Source of the DNA: Methanobacteriota archaeon
GTDB taxonomy: Archaea > Methanobacteriota > Methanobacteria > Methanobacteriales > Methanobacteriaceae
Direction of reading: 5' to 3'
NCBI GenBank assembly: GCA_023436175.1
Contig: JAEZKE010000111.1
Location: forward strand, 1-19,778
Length of the DNA stretch: 19,778 nucleotides
The position numbers were made by a program, and so were the translations under genes. Under the pieces are notes generated by a model. The model saw only the letters and a list, made by a program, of their open reading frames with translations. It was not told the origin of the DNA and searched no databases. Of this stretch, positions 6,632 to 14,142 are shown piece by piece. How positions within the stretch are numbered: the stretch's first letter is position 1; each line of letters begins with the position of its first letter.

Positions 6632-8767
6632 ATGAATAAAGATGAAAAAAAGCAGGAAATAGATGAAAAAAGTAAAATTAAAGATATTGAAGAATTTAGA
6701 GAATATCCTGAAGGAAAAGGACTTACTACCGATCAGGGGGTAAAAGTAAGCCATACTGATGATTCCCTAAAAGCCGGTGAAAGAGGACCTACACTACTGG
6801 AAGATTTCCATTTCAGAGAGAAAATAACCCATTTTGATCATGAAAGAATCCCCGAAAGAATAGTACATGCCAGAGGCGCTGGCGCCCATGGTTACTTTGA
6901 ATGTTATGAATCAATGGCAGAATACACAATGGCCAAATTCCTTCAAGAACCTGGCAAGAAAACTCCAGTATTTGTAAGATTCTCAACCGTAGCTGGATTT
7001 AGAGGTTCAGCAGATACTGCACGGGATGTTAGAGGCTTCGCTACTAAATTTTATACAGAGGACGGTAATTACGACCTGGTGGGTAACAACATACCAATAT
7101 TCTTTATACAGGATGCCATTAAGTTTCCAGATCTAATTCATTCAGTTAAACCAGAGCCAGACAATGAAATACCTCAAGCATCAACTGCCCATGATACATT
7201 TTATGACTTTGTGGTAAGTGCGCCAGAGACTACCAATATGATCATGTGGGTACTATCTGACAGGGCGATACCTCGAAGTTACAGAATGATGGAGGGCTTC
7301 AGTGTGAACACCTTCAGATTTGTAAATGCGGAAGGAGAAGGCAGATTTATTAAATTCATCTGGAAGCCATTACTTGGAGTGCATTCATTAGTTTGGGATG
7401 AGTCTATGAAGCTTGGTGGGGGAGATCCAGATTATCATAGACGTGACCTCTATGAAGCAATAGATAATGGAGATTATCCAGAATACGAGCTTTATGTTCA
7501 AATGATTGAAGAAGAGGATGAACACAATTTCGATTTTGATATTTTAGATCCCACCAAACACTGGCCAGAAGAGCAAGTACCGCCTAAGAAGATTGGTAAA
7601 CTTGTTTTAAATAGAAAACCTGATAATTTCTTTGCTGAAGTGGAACAGGTGGCATTTTGCCCAGGTAATGTAGTTCCAGGCATAGATTTCAGTAACGATC
7701 CTCTACTGCAAGGTCGGCTCTTCTCATACATAGATACACAACTTATACGTTTAGGTGGCCCTAACTTTCATGAAATACCTATTAACAGGCCCCTAGCACC
7801 CATACACAATAACCAGCGCGATGGGTATCACCGCCACATGATCAACACTGGAAAGACCAGTTATTCACCTAATTCACTTTGCAGTAATGACCCTAAACCT
7901 GTTCCCAGAGAAGAAGGAGGGTATGTTCATTATATGGAAAGGGTAGAAGGTAAAAAAATCAGGGATAGAAGTGAAAAATTCAAGGATTTCTTTAGCCAGG
8001 CCAGATCTTTTTATAACAGCATGTCTGAACCTGAAAAGCAGCATATTATCAGTGCTTTCCATTTTGAGGTTGGAAAAGTGGAGTCCAAAGAAGTCAGGCA
8101 GAAAATGGTTGACCAATTTGCCAATGTAGATAAAAAACTGGCTGTAGAAATTGCAAAAGGAGTTGGTGTTTCACTGCCAGCTGATGGTACAGATTCAAGT
8201 ACTGCAGATAATTTTCCATCATTCAGCATGGCAAATACAGTAAAAAACACTGTAAAAACCCGGAAAGTGGCAATACTTGCAGAAAACGGTTTTAATTATG
8301 ATGATTTAATGAAAGTAAAAGAATCTCTCAAGGATGCTGGAGCAAATTCAGAAATTATATCCATGTATCGAGGAATGATTAAATCAGATAATGGAAAAGA
8401 AGTTGAAGTTGACAAAAATTATATTTCTACAGCATCCACTCAGTTTGATGCTGTCTACGTGCCTGGCGGCAAAAAAAGCGTAGAAATAATGAAAAAACGA
8501 GGAGATGTAGTTCATTTTGTAAATGAATCATTCAAACACTGTAAATCTATTGCTGCAGTTGGTGAAGGTGTGGAATTATTCAAAGAATCAGATATAACAG
8601 GAGTTTCAATTGCCGAACAGGGATCAGATGAGGAAATAACTTCCGATAAAGGTGTAGTCACTGCTCATAACAATGTGAACCTAAATAATTTTGCTAAAAG
8701 ATTCATTGAAGCAATTGCAATGCACCGCCACTGGGACAGGGAATCGAAAGAAGAAGTACCTGCATGA
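6632..8767 (+). CDS. katE: Catalase, large-subunit (HPII-like) with C-terminal DJ-1-like domain
   Basis: A haem catalase (2 H2O2 to O2 and water), cytoplasmic, 711 residues; a large-subunit (clade 2) catalase. The signature around FDHERIPERIVHARG gives catalytic His79; the distal Asn is Asn153 in GNNIPIFFIQD. The proximal haem ligand is Tyr366 in GRLFSY, with Arg362. Residues from about 540 form a flavodoxin/DJ-1-like domain (KVAILAENGF, then FDAVYVPGG) whose usual nucleophile loop reads AVGEGV, so it is probably non-catalytic. Cys343 (AFCPGN) stands where E. coli HPII has His392, the residue crosslinked to the haem-ligand Tyr. GAGG seven bases upstream supports the start. It is likely regulated through the palindrome at 6555-6570. 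In strict anaerobes this enzyme protects against oxygen exposure. Confidence 0.96.
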   Translation: MNKDEKKQEIDEKSKIKDIEEFREYPEGKGLTTDQGVKVSHTDDSLKAGERGPTLLEDFHFREKITHFDHERIPERIVHARGAGAHGYFECYESMAEYTMAKFLQEPGKKTPVFVRFSTVAGFRGSADTARDVRGFATKFYTEDGNYDLVGNNIPIFFIQDAIKFPDLIHSVKPEPDNEIPQASTAHDTFYDFVVSAPETTNMIMWVLSDRAIPRSYRMMEGFSVNTFRFVNAEGEGRFIKFIWKPLLGVHSLVWDESMKLGGGDPDYHRRDLYEAIDNGDYPEYELYVQMIEEEDEHNFDFDILDPTKHWPEEQVPPKKIGKLVLNRKPDNFFAEVEQVAFCPGNVVPGIDFSNDPLLQGRLFSYIDTQLIRLGGPNFHEIPINRPLAPIHNNQRDGYHRHMINTGKTSYSPNSLCSNDPKPVPREEGGYVHYMERVEGKKIRDRSEKFKDFFSQARSFYNSMSEPEKQHIISAFHFEVGKVESKEVRQKMVDQFANVDKKLAVEIAKGVGVSLPADGTDSSTADNFPSFSMANTVKNTVKTRKVAILAENGFNYDDLMKVKESLKDAGANSEIISMYRGMIKSDNGKEVEVDKNYISTASTQFDAVYVPGGKKSVEIMKKRGDVVHFVNESFKHCKSIAAVGEGVELFKESDITGVSIAEQGSDEEITSDKGVVTAHNNVNLNNFAKRFIEAIAMHRHWDRESKEEVPA

Positions 8768-8848
8768 TGAAATTAAAATATTGCTGATTAACATAAAAAA
8801 TGGTATACTGTTATAATATCTTATTATATTTACATCCCTTGATCAAAA

Positions 8849-8890
8849 TATTTATATAATATAACTACACCATACTATGGTGTATGAGGG
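8849..8890 (+). promoter_or_regulatory. Promoter and operator-like palindrome of the RHH regulator gene
   Basis: A TATA box (ATTTATATAATATA, about 8850-8863) is followed directly by a perfect inverted repeat TACACCAT-ACT-ATGGTGTA (8866-8884). The predicted start site, about 25 nt after the TATA centre, falls inside the repeat. GAGGG (8886-8890) follows as ribosome-binding site. A symmetric site over the start of a gene for a ribbon-helix-helix protein is the standard layout of autorepression; that step is inference. Confidence 0.65.
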
Positions 8891-8897
8891 ATCTAAT

Positions 8898-9287
8898 ATG
8901 GATAACATCATGGACAAAGACCTAAAAACACTTTTAAAAAATACACAAGAAGATCTTAACACGGTTTTAAGAGAGTTACTTGAAACAAATACATTTTCAT
9001 ATCCAAGCAACGAAAGATTACAAAAAGATCGTGATTTACTTCAATGCGAACTTGAAAATACATCTGATCTACTTGAAATCAAAAAAATAACAAGACTACT
9101 ACAACTTATACATGGAGCACTTGATGAATATCAGCATAGACAAAAACCACGTATGATTCCGCGTAATTATACTTTACGTGAAGACCAAATACGTAAAATC
9201 AAAGATTATGCTGCAGATAATCAGTTGAATAATGTCAGCGCAGGCTTAAGAGATTTAATTGATATAGCGTTTAATGCACTTAAATGA
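8898..9287 (+). CDS. Putative ribbon-helix-helix transcriptional regulator
   Basis: 129 residues from the preferred ATG. Residues 1-80 are helical and charged and may form a coiled coil for oligomerisation. Residues 87-129 (IPRNYTLREDQIRKIKDYA, then NNVSAGLRDLIDIAF) match the ribbon-helix-helix pattern: a short polar strand that would lie in the DNA groove, helix A, a turn with Asn-Val-Ser, then helix B. Having this module at the C-terminus is less common than at the N-terminus. An ATG at 8877 in the same frame would add seven residues, but it lies within the palindrome and before the GAGGG ribosome-binding site, so 8898 fits better. It follows katE by 130 bp with its own promoter. Its target could be its own gene and possibly katE. 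Confidence 0.75.
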   Translation: MDNIMDKDLKTLLKNTQEDLNTVLRELLETNTFSYPSNERLQKDRDLLQCELENTSDLLEIKKITRLLQLIHGALDEYQHRQKPRMIPRNYTLREDQIRKIKDYAADNQLNNVSAGLRDLIDIAFNALK

Positions 9288-9296
9288 AAGTAGCAT

Positions 9297-9339
9297 AAGA
9301 CATCCTAAAATAGATTAAATACAATTTTTAGGTAGTCTT
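9297..9339. terminator. Bidirectional terminator-like inverted repeat
   Basis: AAGACATCCTAAAA (9297-9310) and TTTTAGGTAGTCTT (9326-9339) pair with two central mismatches. The repeat lies between the convergent RHH gene and histidine kinase gene, a location that fits a terminator serving both. Confidence 0.5.
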
Positions 9340-9355
9340 ATAAATTAACTAAATT

Positions 9356-11662
9356 TCATTCTTTAACTGGAACAGTGAAATAAAACGTTGACCCCTTGCC
9401 TAATTTTGATTCAACCCAAATTCGCCCACCATGACGATCTATAATCCTTTTAACAACTGCTAAACCTATTCCTGCACCTTGATACTCGCTAATTGCATGT
9501 AAACGTTTGAATACTTCAAATATTTTATCACTGTATTGTTCTTCCAGTCCTATTCCATTATCACTGACTGAAAAAACATATTCATTATCTTCTTTCCAAG
9601 CTGAAATGTGAATTTTAGGTTTAATTCCCTGCCTACTAAATTTGATTGCATTTCCAATTAAATTCTGGAATACACGCACAATCTGGTCTTTATCGGCATA
9701 AATTAATGGAAGTAGATCATAACTAATTTCAGCTTTATTCTCACCAATTGCAGTTCCTAAATTACTTAAAGCATAATTTAAAGCAGCTTCAGCTTCAAAT
9801 TCTACAAATTTGTGCCCACGTGTCCCAACACGAGAATATTCAAGTAATCCTTGAATCATCTCTTTCATCCTTTTTGCACCATCAACCATGAATTCAATGA
9901 ATTCATCAGCATCTGAATCTAATTTACCTTTATAACGTCGTTCCATAAGTTGAGCGAAACTAGCAATAGTTCTAAGAGGTTCCTGTAAATCATGGCTAGT
10001 AATATAGGCAAAACTTTGTAATTCATCATTAGAACGTCTTAGTTCAATTATTATTTCTTTTAATTGTTCATTTGCTTTTTTACGCTCTGTAATATCACGA
10101 GCAATAGCAAGACCTACCTGTTTTTTTCCAAGCTTGAAAATATGCACACTAACTTCAACAGGTATTTGCTTCCCATTTTTAGCTATACTAACCGATTCGA
10201 ATGTAGTATATCCTCTTTTCTGGAGTTCTGCCATAATTTTAGGTACTTCCTCTTGATTATCGGGTGCAAATAAATCTAAAGGCGTCTTATTCAAGAATTC
10301 TTTTCTACTATAACCTAATATGTTAACTGCGGCATCATTTACTTCCAGAAAGTTTCCCAGTAACCCATTTTTTCGTGATTCCGATAATGTTATCATATCA
10401 AGTGCATTATTGAATAACTCACGGAACTTAACTTCACTTTCTTTTAATGATTCATAAGCTCCCCCCAATTCTGACGTGCGCGCTTGAACTTGTTCTTCAA
10501 GATTCTCACGTGCTTGCATTAATTCTTCTTCAGCTTGCTTACGCTCGGTAATATCTTGAATATGAGTTATAAAATAAATAGGACTGTTATTTTCACGTAA
10601 AAGAAAGGTACTAACATCTGCCCACATAATGTGCCCATTTTTACGAATGTAACGCTTCTCAAAACGTACGTTTGTATTTGTACCACCAATTAAGGATTTT
10701 AAAACATTTTTGCTGATTTCTAAATCATCAGAATACGTAATATCAAAGAATGTAAATGAATTAAGTTCTTCTTTAGAATAGCCAAGCATCTCACTTAAAG
10801 CACTATTTACGTCAAATAATTTTCCATCAATATGTATCAGTGCTATTCCAATAGTTGCATTCTCAAAAGTTTCCCTAAATTTTTTTTCGCTATTCTTTAA
10901 AGCTTCTTCAGCTTTTTTACGTTGAGTTATGTCATGAATTATAGAATAGATAAGTTTTTTATTTCCGACCGTTATAAGTCCACTATAAACTTCCACATCT
11001 TTTATTTTACCATTTGACAATCGATGTTTAAATAAAAAATATTTTCGTTTTCCTAATTCTGCGTTATGCATTTCATTTAATACTTCCTGTTCACCAAGAA
11101 TATTGATATCAGTAATTTTTAACTCCGTAATTTTTTCTTTATCATATCCATAAAAGGAACAAGCTGCTGGATTTGCATCGACAATATCTCCTGTTTTTGG
11201 GTCTATAAGAAGCATTACTGCATGATTGTTTTTAAATAAACTGTGATATATCTCTTTACTTTGTCTTAAAGCATCTTGATATTTTCTTTGTTCAGTTATA
11301 TCTACTCTAAGCACTACAAAAAGGTTACCAGGCATATCAAAACCTGAAACAAGAAAATACTTATCTGTAGGAGCATAATAAACTTCAAATCGATTCCTTT
11401 GACCTGTTGAATGCAACTCATTAATCGCTTTAAGATGAGGTTTTATAAAATCTAAACCGAATAGATCTGCTGCATTTTTACCAATAGCATCTTTAGGATT
11501 TATACCCATAGTTTTAACAGTTGCAGGATTCATATATTCAAGAATGCCATCAATTACTTCACCATTACCATTAAAAATTAACTTATAAACTGTTACTCCT
11601 TCAAGCATAATATCAAATATTTTAAAATTGCCTGCAACAGCAGATTTATAAGATTTTTCCAT
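9356..11662 (-). CDS. Soluble sensor histidine kinase with four PAS domains
   Basis: A 768-residue sensor kinase with no membrane segment, so it senses in the cytoplasm. Four PAS modules can be placed at about 12-125, 135-248, 260-375 and 412-525; each ends in the DIT(E/Q)(R/Q) motif (121, 244, 370 and 523), and PAS 3 and 4 are separated by a coiled coil (375-405). A HisKA domain follows at about 545-615 with phospho-acceptor His557 in SHDLQEPL. The ATPase domain at 655-766 has N-box NLIGNA (667-672), G1 DNGIGL (701-706) and G2 GAGIGLAV (729-736). All catalytic motifs are intact. GGAGG six bases before the ATG fixes the start; TTTATATTAA at 11715-11724 is the likely TATA box. No receiver gene is adjacent. 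The ligand or cofactor of the PAS domains is unknown. Confidence 0.95.
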   Translation of the reverse strand: MEKSYKSAVAGNFKIFDIMLEGVTVYKLIFNGNGEVIDGILEYMNPATVKTMGINPKDAIGKNAADLFGLDFIKPHLKAINELHSTGQRNRFEVYYAPTDKYFLVSGFDMPGNLFVVLRVDITEQRKYQDALRQSKEIYHSLFKNNHAVMLLIDPKTGDIVDANPAACSFYGYDKEKITELKITDINILGEQEVLNEMHNAELGKRKYFLFKHRLSNGKIKDVEVYSGLITVGNKKLIYSIIHDITQRKKAEEALKNSEKKFRETFENATIGIALIHIDGKLFDVNSALSEMLGYSKEELNSFTFFDITYSDDLEISKNVLKSLIGGTNTNVRFEKRYIRKNGHIMWADVSTFLLRENNSPIYFITHIQDITERKQAEEELMQARENLEEQVQARTSELGGAYESLKESEVKFRELFNNALDMITLSESRKNGLLGNFLEVNDAAVNILGYSRKEFLNKTPLDLFAPDNQEEVPKIMAELQKRGYTTFESVSIAKNGKQIPVEVSVHIFKLGKKQVGLAIARDITERKKANEQLKEIIIELRRSNDELQSFAYITSHDLQEPLRTIASFAQLMERRYKGKLDSDADEFIEFMVDGAKRMKEMIQGLLEYSRVGTRGHKFVEFEAEAALNYALSNLGTAIGENKAEISYDLLPLIYADKDQIVRVFQNLIGNAIKFSRQGIKPKIHISAWKEDNEYVFSVSDNGIGLEEQYSDKIFEVFKRLHAISEYQGAGIGLAVVKRIIDRHGGRIWVESKLGKGSTFYFTVPVKE

Positions 11663-12335
11663 TTATATCCTCCTCTATGGCGGTATAAATCAATATTCAA
11701 TATTTCCGGAGATTTTAATATAAATAAGATAATATTATTTTTTGATTCTAAATAAAATAAATTTTACTATGTTTGCTTGATAAAGAATTAACTTTCAATT
11801 CCCTACAATTAACACAGTTACTTTTTTAAAAGAATTTCTTTTGTTTTAAGTTTCCCAGATAGGGCGCTTGAGAAGTGATTGTAATTTTCAATACTTTGAG
11901 GCTTGAAAACTTTAATTCATTATGTGATATATGTGCTTTTGCACACATTCACAAAACTAAAAGTATATATCTATGTGATATAACACTGGAATTGGTGGGA
12001 AGTTTAGGGAAAAAATTTAGGATTAATCTAATTTTTTCATCTATGTGCTTCTTCCCACCTTAAAAATAAGTCGTTATTTTTCAATTAAAAAATGAAAGCA
12101 AAACATTGAAATTTTTTTAAATTATTTTGATTTATCAATCATTAAATGCATTGTTTTTTTTATTTAGTTTATATGATTTGTATAAAGATGATTTTAGGGC
12201 TTTTGATTGTTAATTAGGTTGTTAATATACTTTTGTTAAAATTCCAAATATAAAGTAATATCAATATTAGATTTTATAATAATTAAAGTATCATTTCTCT
12301 TGAAAAATGATATTTAAACTGAGTTAATAATTAAC
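11663..12335. other. Long intergenic region: divergent promoters and an inverted-repeat element
   Basis: About 670 bp with no convincing gene. The left end holds the kinase promoter and its ribosome-binding site. The middle holds a TATA-like box and a large nested stem-loop (listed separately). GTGC-TTTT-GCAC occurs at about 11935-11946. The right end holds the PRC-barrel promoter: TATA-like ATTTTATAATAATTA near 12270, and an inverted repeat TATCATTT/AAATGATA (12289-12296 and 12305-12312) over the predicted start site. The rest is AT-rich with nothing I recognise. Confidence 0.5.
11961..12082 (+). ncRNA. Candidate small structured RNA (TATA box plus nested stem-loop)
   Basis: AAGTATATATC (11961-11971), preceded by A-rich sequence, resembles a BRE/TATA promoter. 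About 27 nt further, GGTGGGAAG (11994-12002) begins a stem closed by CTTCCCACC (12051-12059). Inside it GAAAAAATT (12009-12017) pairs with AATTTTTTC (12030-12038), around the palindrome GATTAATC. T-rich sequence follows at about 12074-12080. Position and structure fit a transcript starting at the foot of the stem. It could instead be a remnant of a small mobile element or just a terminator; no known RNA family is recognised. Confidence 0.35.
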
Positions 12336-12568
12336 ATGAAAATAGAGAACGAACTAAAAGGTAAGGAAGTTGTAGATAATAATGGAGATAAATTTGGAGA
12401 AATAAGTGATGTAGAATGGGATCCTAATACAGGGTAGAATCCATTATCATTACTGAAGGCGGAGCATCAGCCAAGATTGGAATAGGAGAAAAAAGAAACA
12501 TATCTTATGAATCTATAGCTTCAATTGGAGGAAAAGTACTGTTAAAAAGGGCTTCTAAAGGTTTATAA
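12336..12568 (+). pseudogene. PRC-barrel domain protein gene with one-base frameshift
   Basis: The first 33 codons read MKIENELKGKEVVDNNGDKFGEISDVEWDPNTG, the start of a PRC-barrel protein, then hit TAG at 12435-12437. Shifting frame at the GGG run (12432-12434) restores the expected continuation (VESIIITEGGASAKIGIGEK), ending at TAA 12566-12568. One extra G would give an intact protein of about 77 residues. Small archaeal PRC-barrel proteins are single beta-barrels, linked in some cases to RNA metabolism or cell division (CdpB types). The rest of the frame is undamaged, so this is either a recent mutation or a homopolymer sequencing error. Confidence 0.85.
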
Positions 12569-12590
12569 AAAACCTTTTTTACTTTTTTAA
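12557..12590 (+). terminator. Terminator after the PRC-barrel gene
   Basis: AAAGGTTT (12557-12564) can pair with AAACCTTT shortly after it; the right arm runs into T-rich sequence (CCTTTTTTACTTTTTT). Confidence 0.6.
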
Positions 12591-12621
12591 ATTAACTGAT
12601 GTATAGCGTTTATCACCAAAA

Positions 12622-12662
12622 ATCCTTGACATTGATACCTCTCCTGAAATGTCCAGGATAAT
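12622..12662. repeat. Imperfect 12-bp inverted repeat between PRC-barrel and tauE genes
   Basis: ATCCTTGACATT and AATGTCCAGGAT pair with a single mismatch around a loop of about 14-15 nt. It lies between convergent genes with no run of T beside it, so it may be a terminator or a binding site. Nothing more specific can be said. Confidence 0.45.
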
Positions 12663-12781
12663 TAATTTTATAAAATTTGGAAAAAACAGCAAAGATGCAT
12701 TTTTGCACATATCCTCAAAAAATCACAGGTATTGTAAATAAGAATCTAAATTCTTTTAAAAATAGTTAGAATGAATAGATA

Positions 12782-13591
12782 CTAAATGATCCCCACCATA
12801 TTCAAACCCACATAAATCAGCAGAGCTATAAATATATAATTTAATTTATCTGCTGGAAGTTTATGGGCTGCTCTAACCCCTAACTGAGCCATAGGAATGC
12901 TTAAACCTGCCAAAATAACAAGCTGCAGAAGGTTAACATAACCTAAAGAGTATTGAGGTAAGCCAGGCACCCCCATTCCATTAAAGATATACGAGATAAT
13001 TCCCCCTATGGATGTAAATATTATGACTGCAGTGGAAGTCCCAATTGATTTATGTATATCATATCCCATGGCAATTACCAGAAATGGGACTATAATAAAT
13101 CCACCGCCCACCCCCAGAAGTCCCGACATTATTCCAACGATGAATCCACCCATAATATAATAAATACTGTTAGTTTTTGGCTCTTTTTGAGTCTCAGGAG
13201 ATTTATAAAGCAGCATTCTAACAGCGACAACTAAAGCTGTTATCCCAAAAAGAATTTTAAGGACTCCACCAGGGACATTAGCAGCAATAGTCCCTCCAAA
13301 TATACCACCAACACTACCCGTAGCCGCTAAAAGCAGCATTGGTTTTATTAAAACAGCATTTCTACGATAATGTCCATATGCACTGCTTATGGCTGTTGGA
13401 AGTATAACAGCGAGACTTGTACCTAAAGACATCCTTATTGCAAGCGTGGGGTCAACTCCAATGGATATAAAAAGCCAGTATTGAATAGGGACCATTATAA
13501 AACCTCCCCCAATTCCAAGAAGGCCCGATGCAAACCCAATTCCCGCCCCCGTAACTGCAAGAATTATAATATAAAAAATAGTGGGATCCAT
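12782..13591 (-). CDS. TauE/SafE-family membrane permease (putative sulfite or sulfonate-type exporter)
   Basis: A 269-residue integral membrane protein of the TauE/SafE (DUF81) family, whose members are linked to sulfite, taurine or sulfoacetate transport; the archaeal substrate is not known. About eight hydrophobic segments are present. The family's internal duplication is clear: GLLGIGGGFIMVP (23-35) and GLLGVGGGFIIVP (158-170) begin the two halves, followed by SLGTS and SIGTS. A hydrophilic loop (130-141) joins the halves. AAGGA about ten bases before the ATG supports the start. Length is normal. A decayed copy of its first codons lies about 200 bp upstream, so a second paralogue may once have stood there. 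It is divergent from the MutS-like gene. Confidence 0.92.
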   Translation of the reverse strand: MDPTIFYIIILAVTGAGIGFASGLLGIGGGFIMVPIQYWLFISIGVDPTLAIRMSLGTSLAVILPTAISSAYGHYRRNAVLIKPMLLLAATGSVGGIFGGTIAANVPGGVLKILFGITALVVAVRMLLYKSPETQKEPKTNSIYYIMGGFIVGIMSGLLGVGGGFIIVPFLVIAMGYDIHKSIGTSTAVIIFTSIGGIISYIFNGMGVPGLPQYSLGYVNLLQLVILAGLSIPMAQLGVRAAHKLPADKLNYIFIALLIYVGLNMVGII

Positions 13592-13774
13592 AGATATTTA
13601 TTCCTTTTATAATCAAATTCATGTTCTAAATAACAATTTATTTTTAAAAAAATTATACTTTACGTTTTTAAAACATTGATACTATAGGTAATTAAGGTAA
13701 TAATTAACTATATTAAAATAAAATGCATATGTAAATACAATACGAGAACAATTTTATAAACTTTCTAAATAAGT

Positions 13775-13815
13775 CTAAAATTATATAGAAAATAGTAGGA
13801 TCCTGAATATTTCTC
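13775..13815 (-). pseudogene. Relic of a tauE-like gene start
   Basis: On the minus strand the sequence around GGATCC at 13798-13803 reads D-P-T-I-F-Y-I-I-L, matching residues 2-10 of the TauE-type protein next door; the start codon has become CAG and similarity fades into a different sequence afterwards. The AAATAT just before the start is also shared. Most of the first 22 bases after the start agree. It is short, so chance in AT-rich DNA is not excluded. Confidence 0.4.
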
Positions 13816-13888
13816 ATTTTTTATTCAAATTTTCTAAACTATTTTTGATAATTATTAATTTTGGCTTAAATATTAGTTACCAAATGCT

Positions 13889-13983
13889 CACAAAACTGAA
13901 AGTTTTGTGGCCGTAAAAAATTGAAAATTTTTTACATGTTTGAAAATCGGAGATTTTCAACTGTGAAAACTATTAGTTTTCAC
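13889..13983. repeat. Array of four uniform hairpins upstream of the MutS-like gene
   Basis: Four perfect inverted repeats, each with a 3-nt loop: CACAAAACT 13889-13897/13901-13909 (GAA), GTAAAAAATT 13913-13922/13926-13935 (GAA), TTGAAAATC 13940-13948/13952-13960 (GGA), GTGAAAACT 13963-13971/13975-13983 (ATT). Stems are 9-10 bp and spacers 2-4 nt. The third stem is identical to one in the array at 1-395 (359-379), where the loop is AAA. The arm sequences otherwise differ; the geometry is what is constant. Confidence 0.88.
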
Positions 13984-14142
13984 ATGCTACCCAACTATAT
14001 TTAAGTTATATGTTTATATATTGAAAATGGTTAATAATAATAAAAAAATTTTCAAATTTATCTAATGTTTCATAATATTTTAAGGTTTAGATTTTTTCAT
14101 AACTCAACATACTCAATAATTGTGCCCTACGGGTGATAAAAG

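Larger units (their letters stand above)
13592..14142. other. Divergent intergenic region between tauE and the MutS-like gene
   Basis: 550 bp with no intact gene. It holds the upstream region of tauE (a TATA-like AAAGTATAATTT on the minus strand near 13663-13674), the tauE 5' relic (13775-13815), a hairpin array (13889-13983), and a consensus TATA box TTTATATA at 14013-14020 for the MutS-like gene. This predicts a leader of about 100 nt ending in GGTGAT at 14132-14137. Confidence 0.55.

Noticed and set aside
8138..8767. Catalytic protease or glyoxalase activity in the catalase C-terminal domain
   Set aside because: The DJ-1-like nucleophile elbow has no Cys (AVGEGV), as in other large-subunit catalases, so a structural role is more likely.
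11875..12063. 62-aa ORF with GTG start
   Set aside because: It overlaps the inverted-repeat element, has no ribosome-binding site, and its composition looks like translated intergenic DNA.
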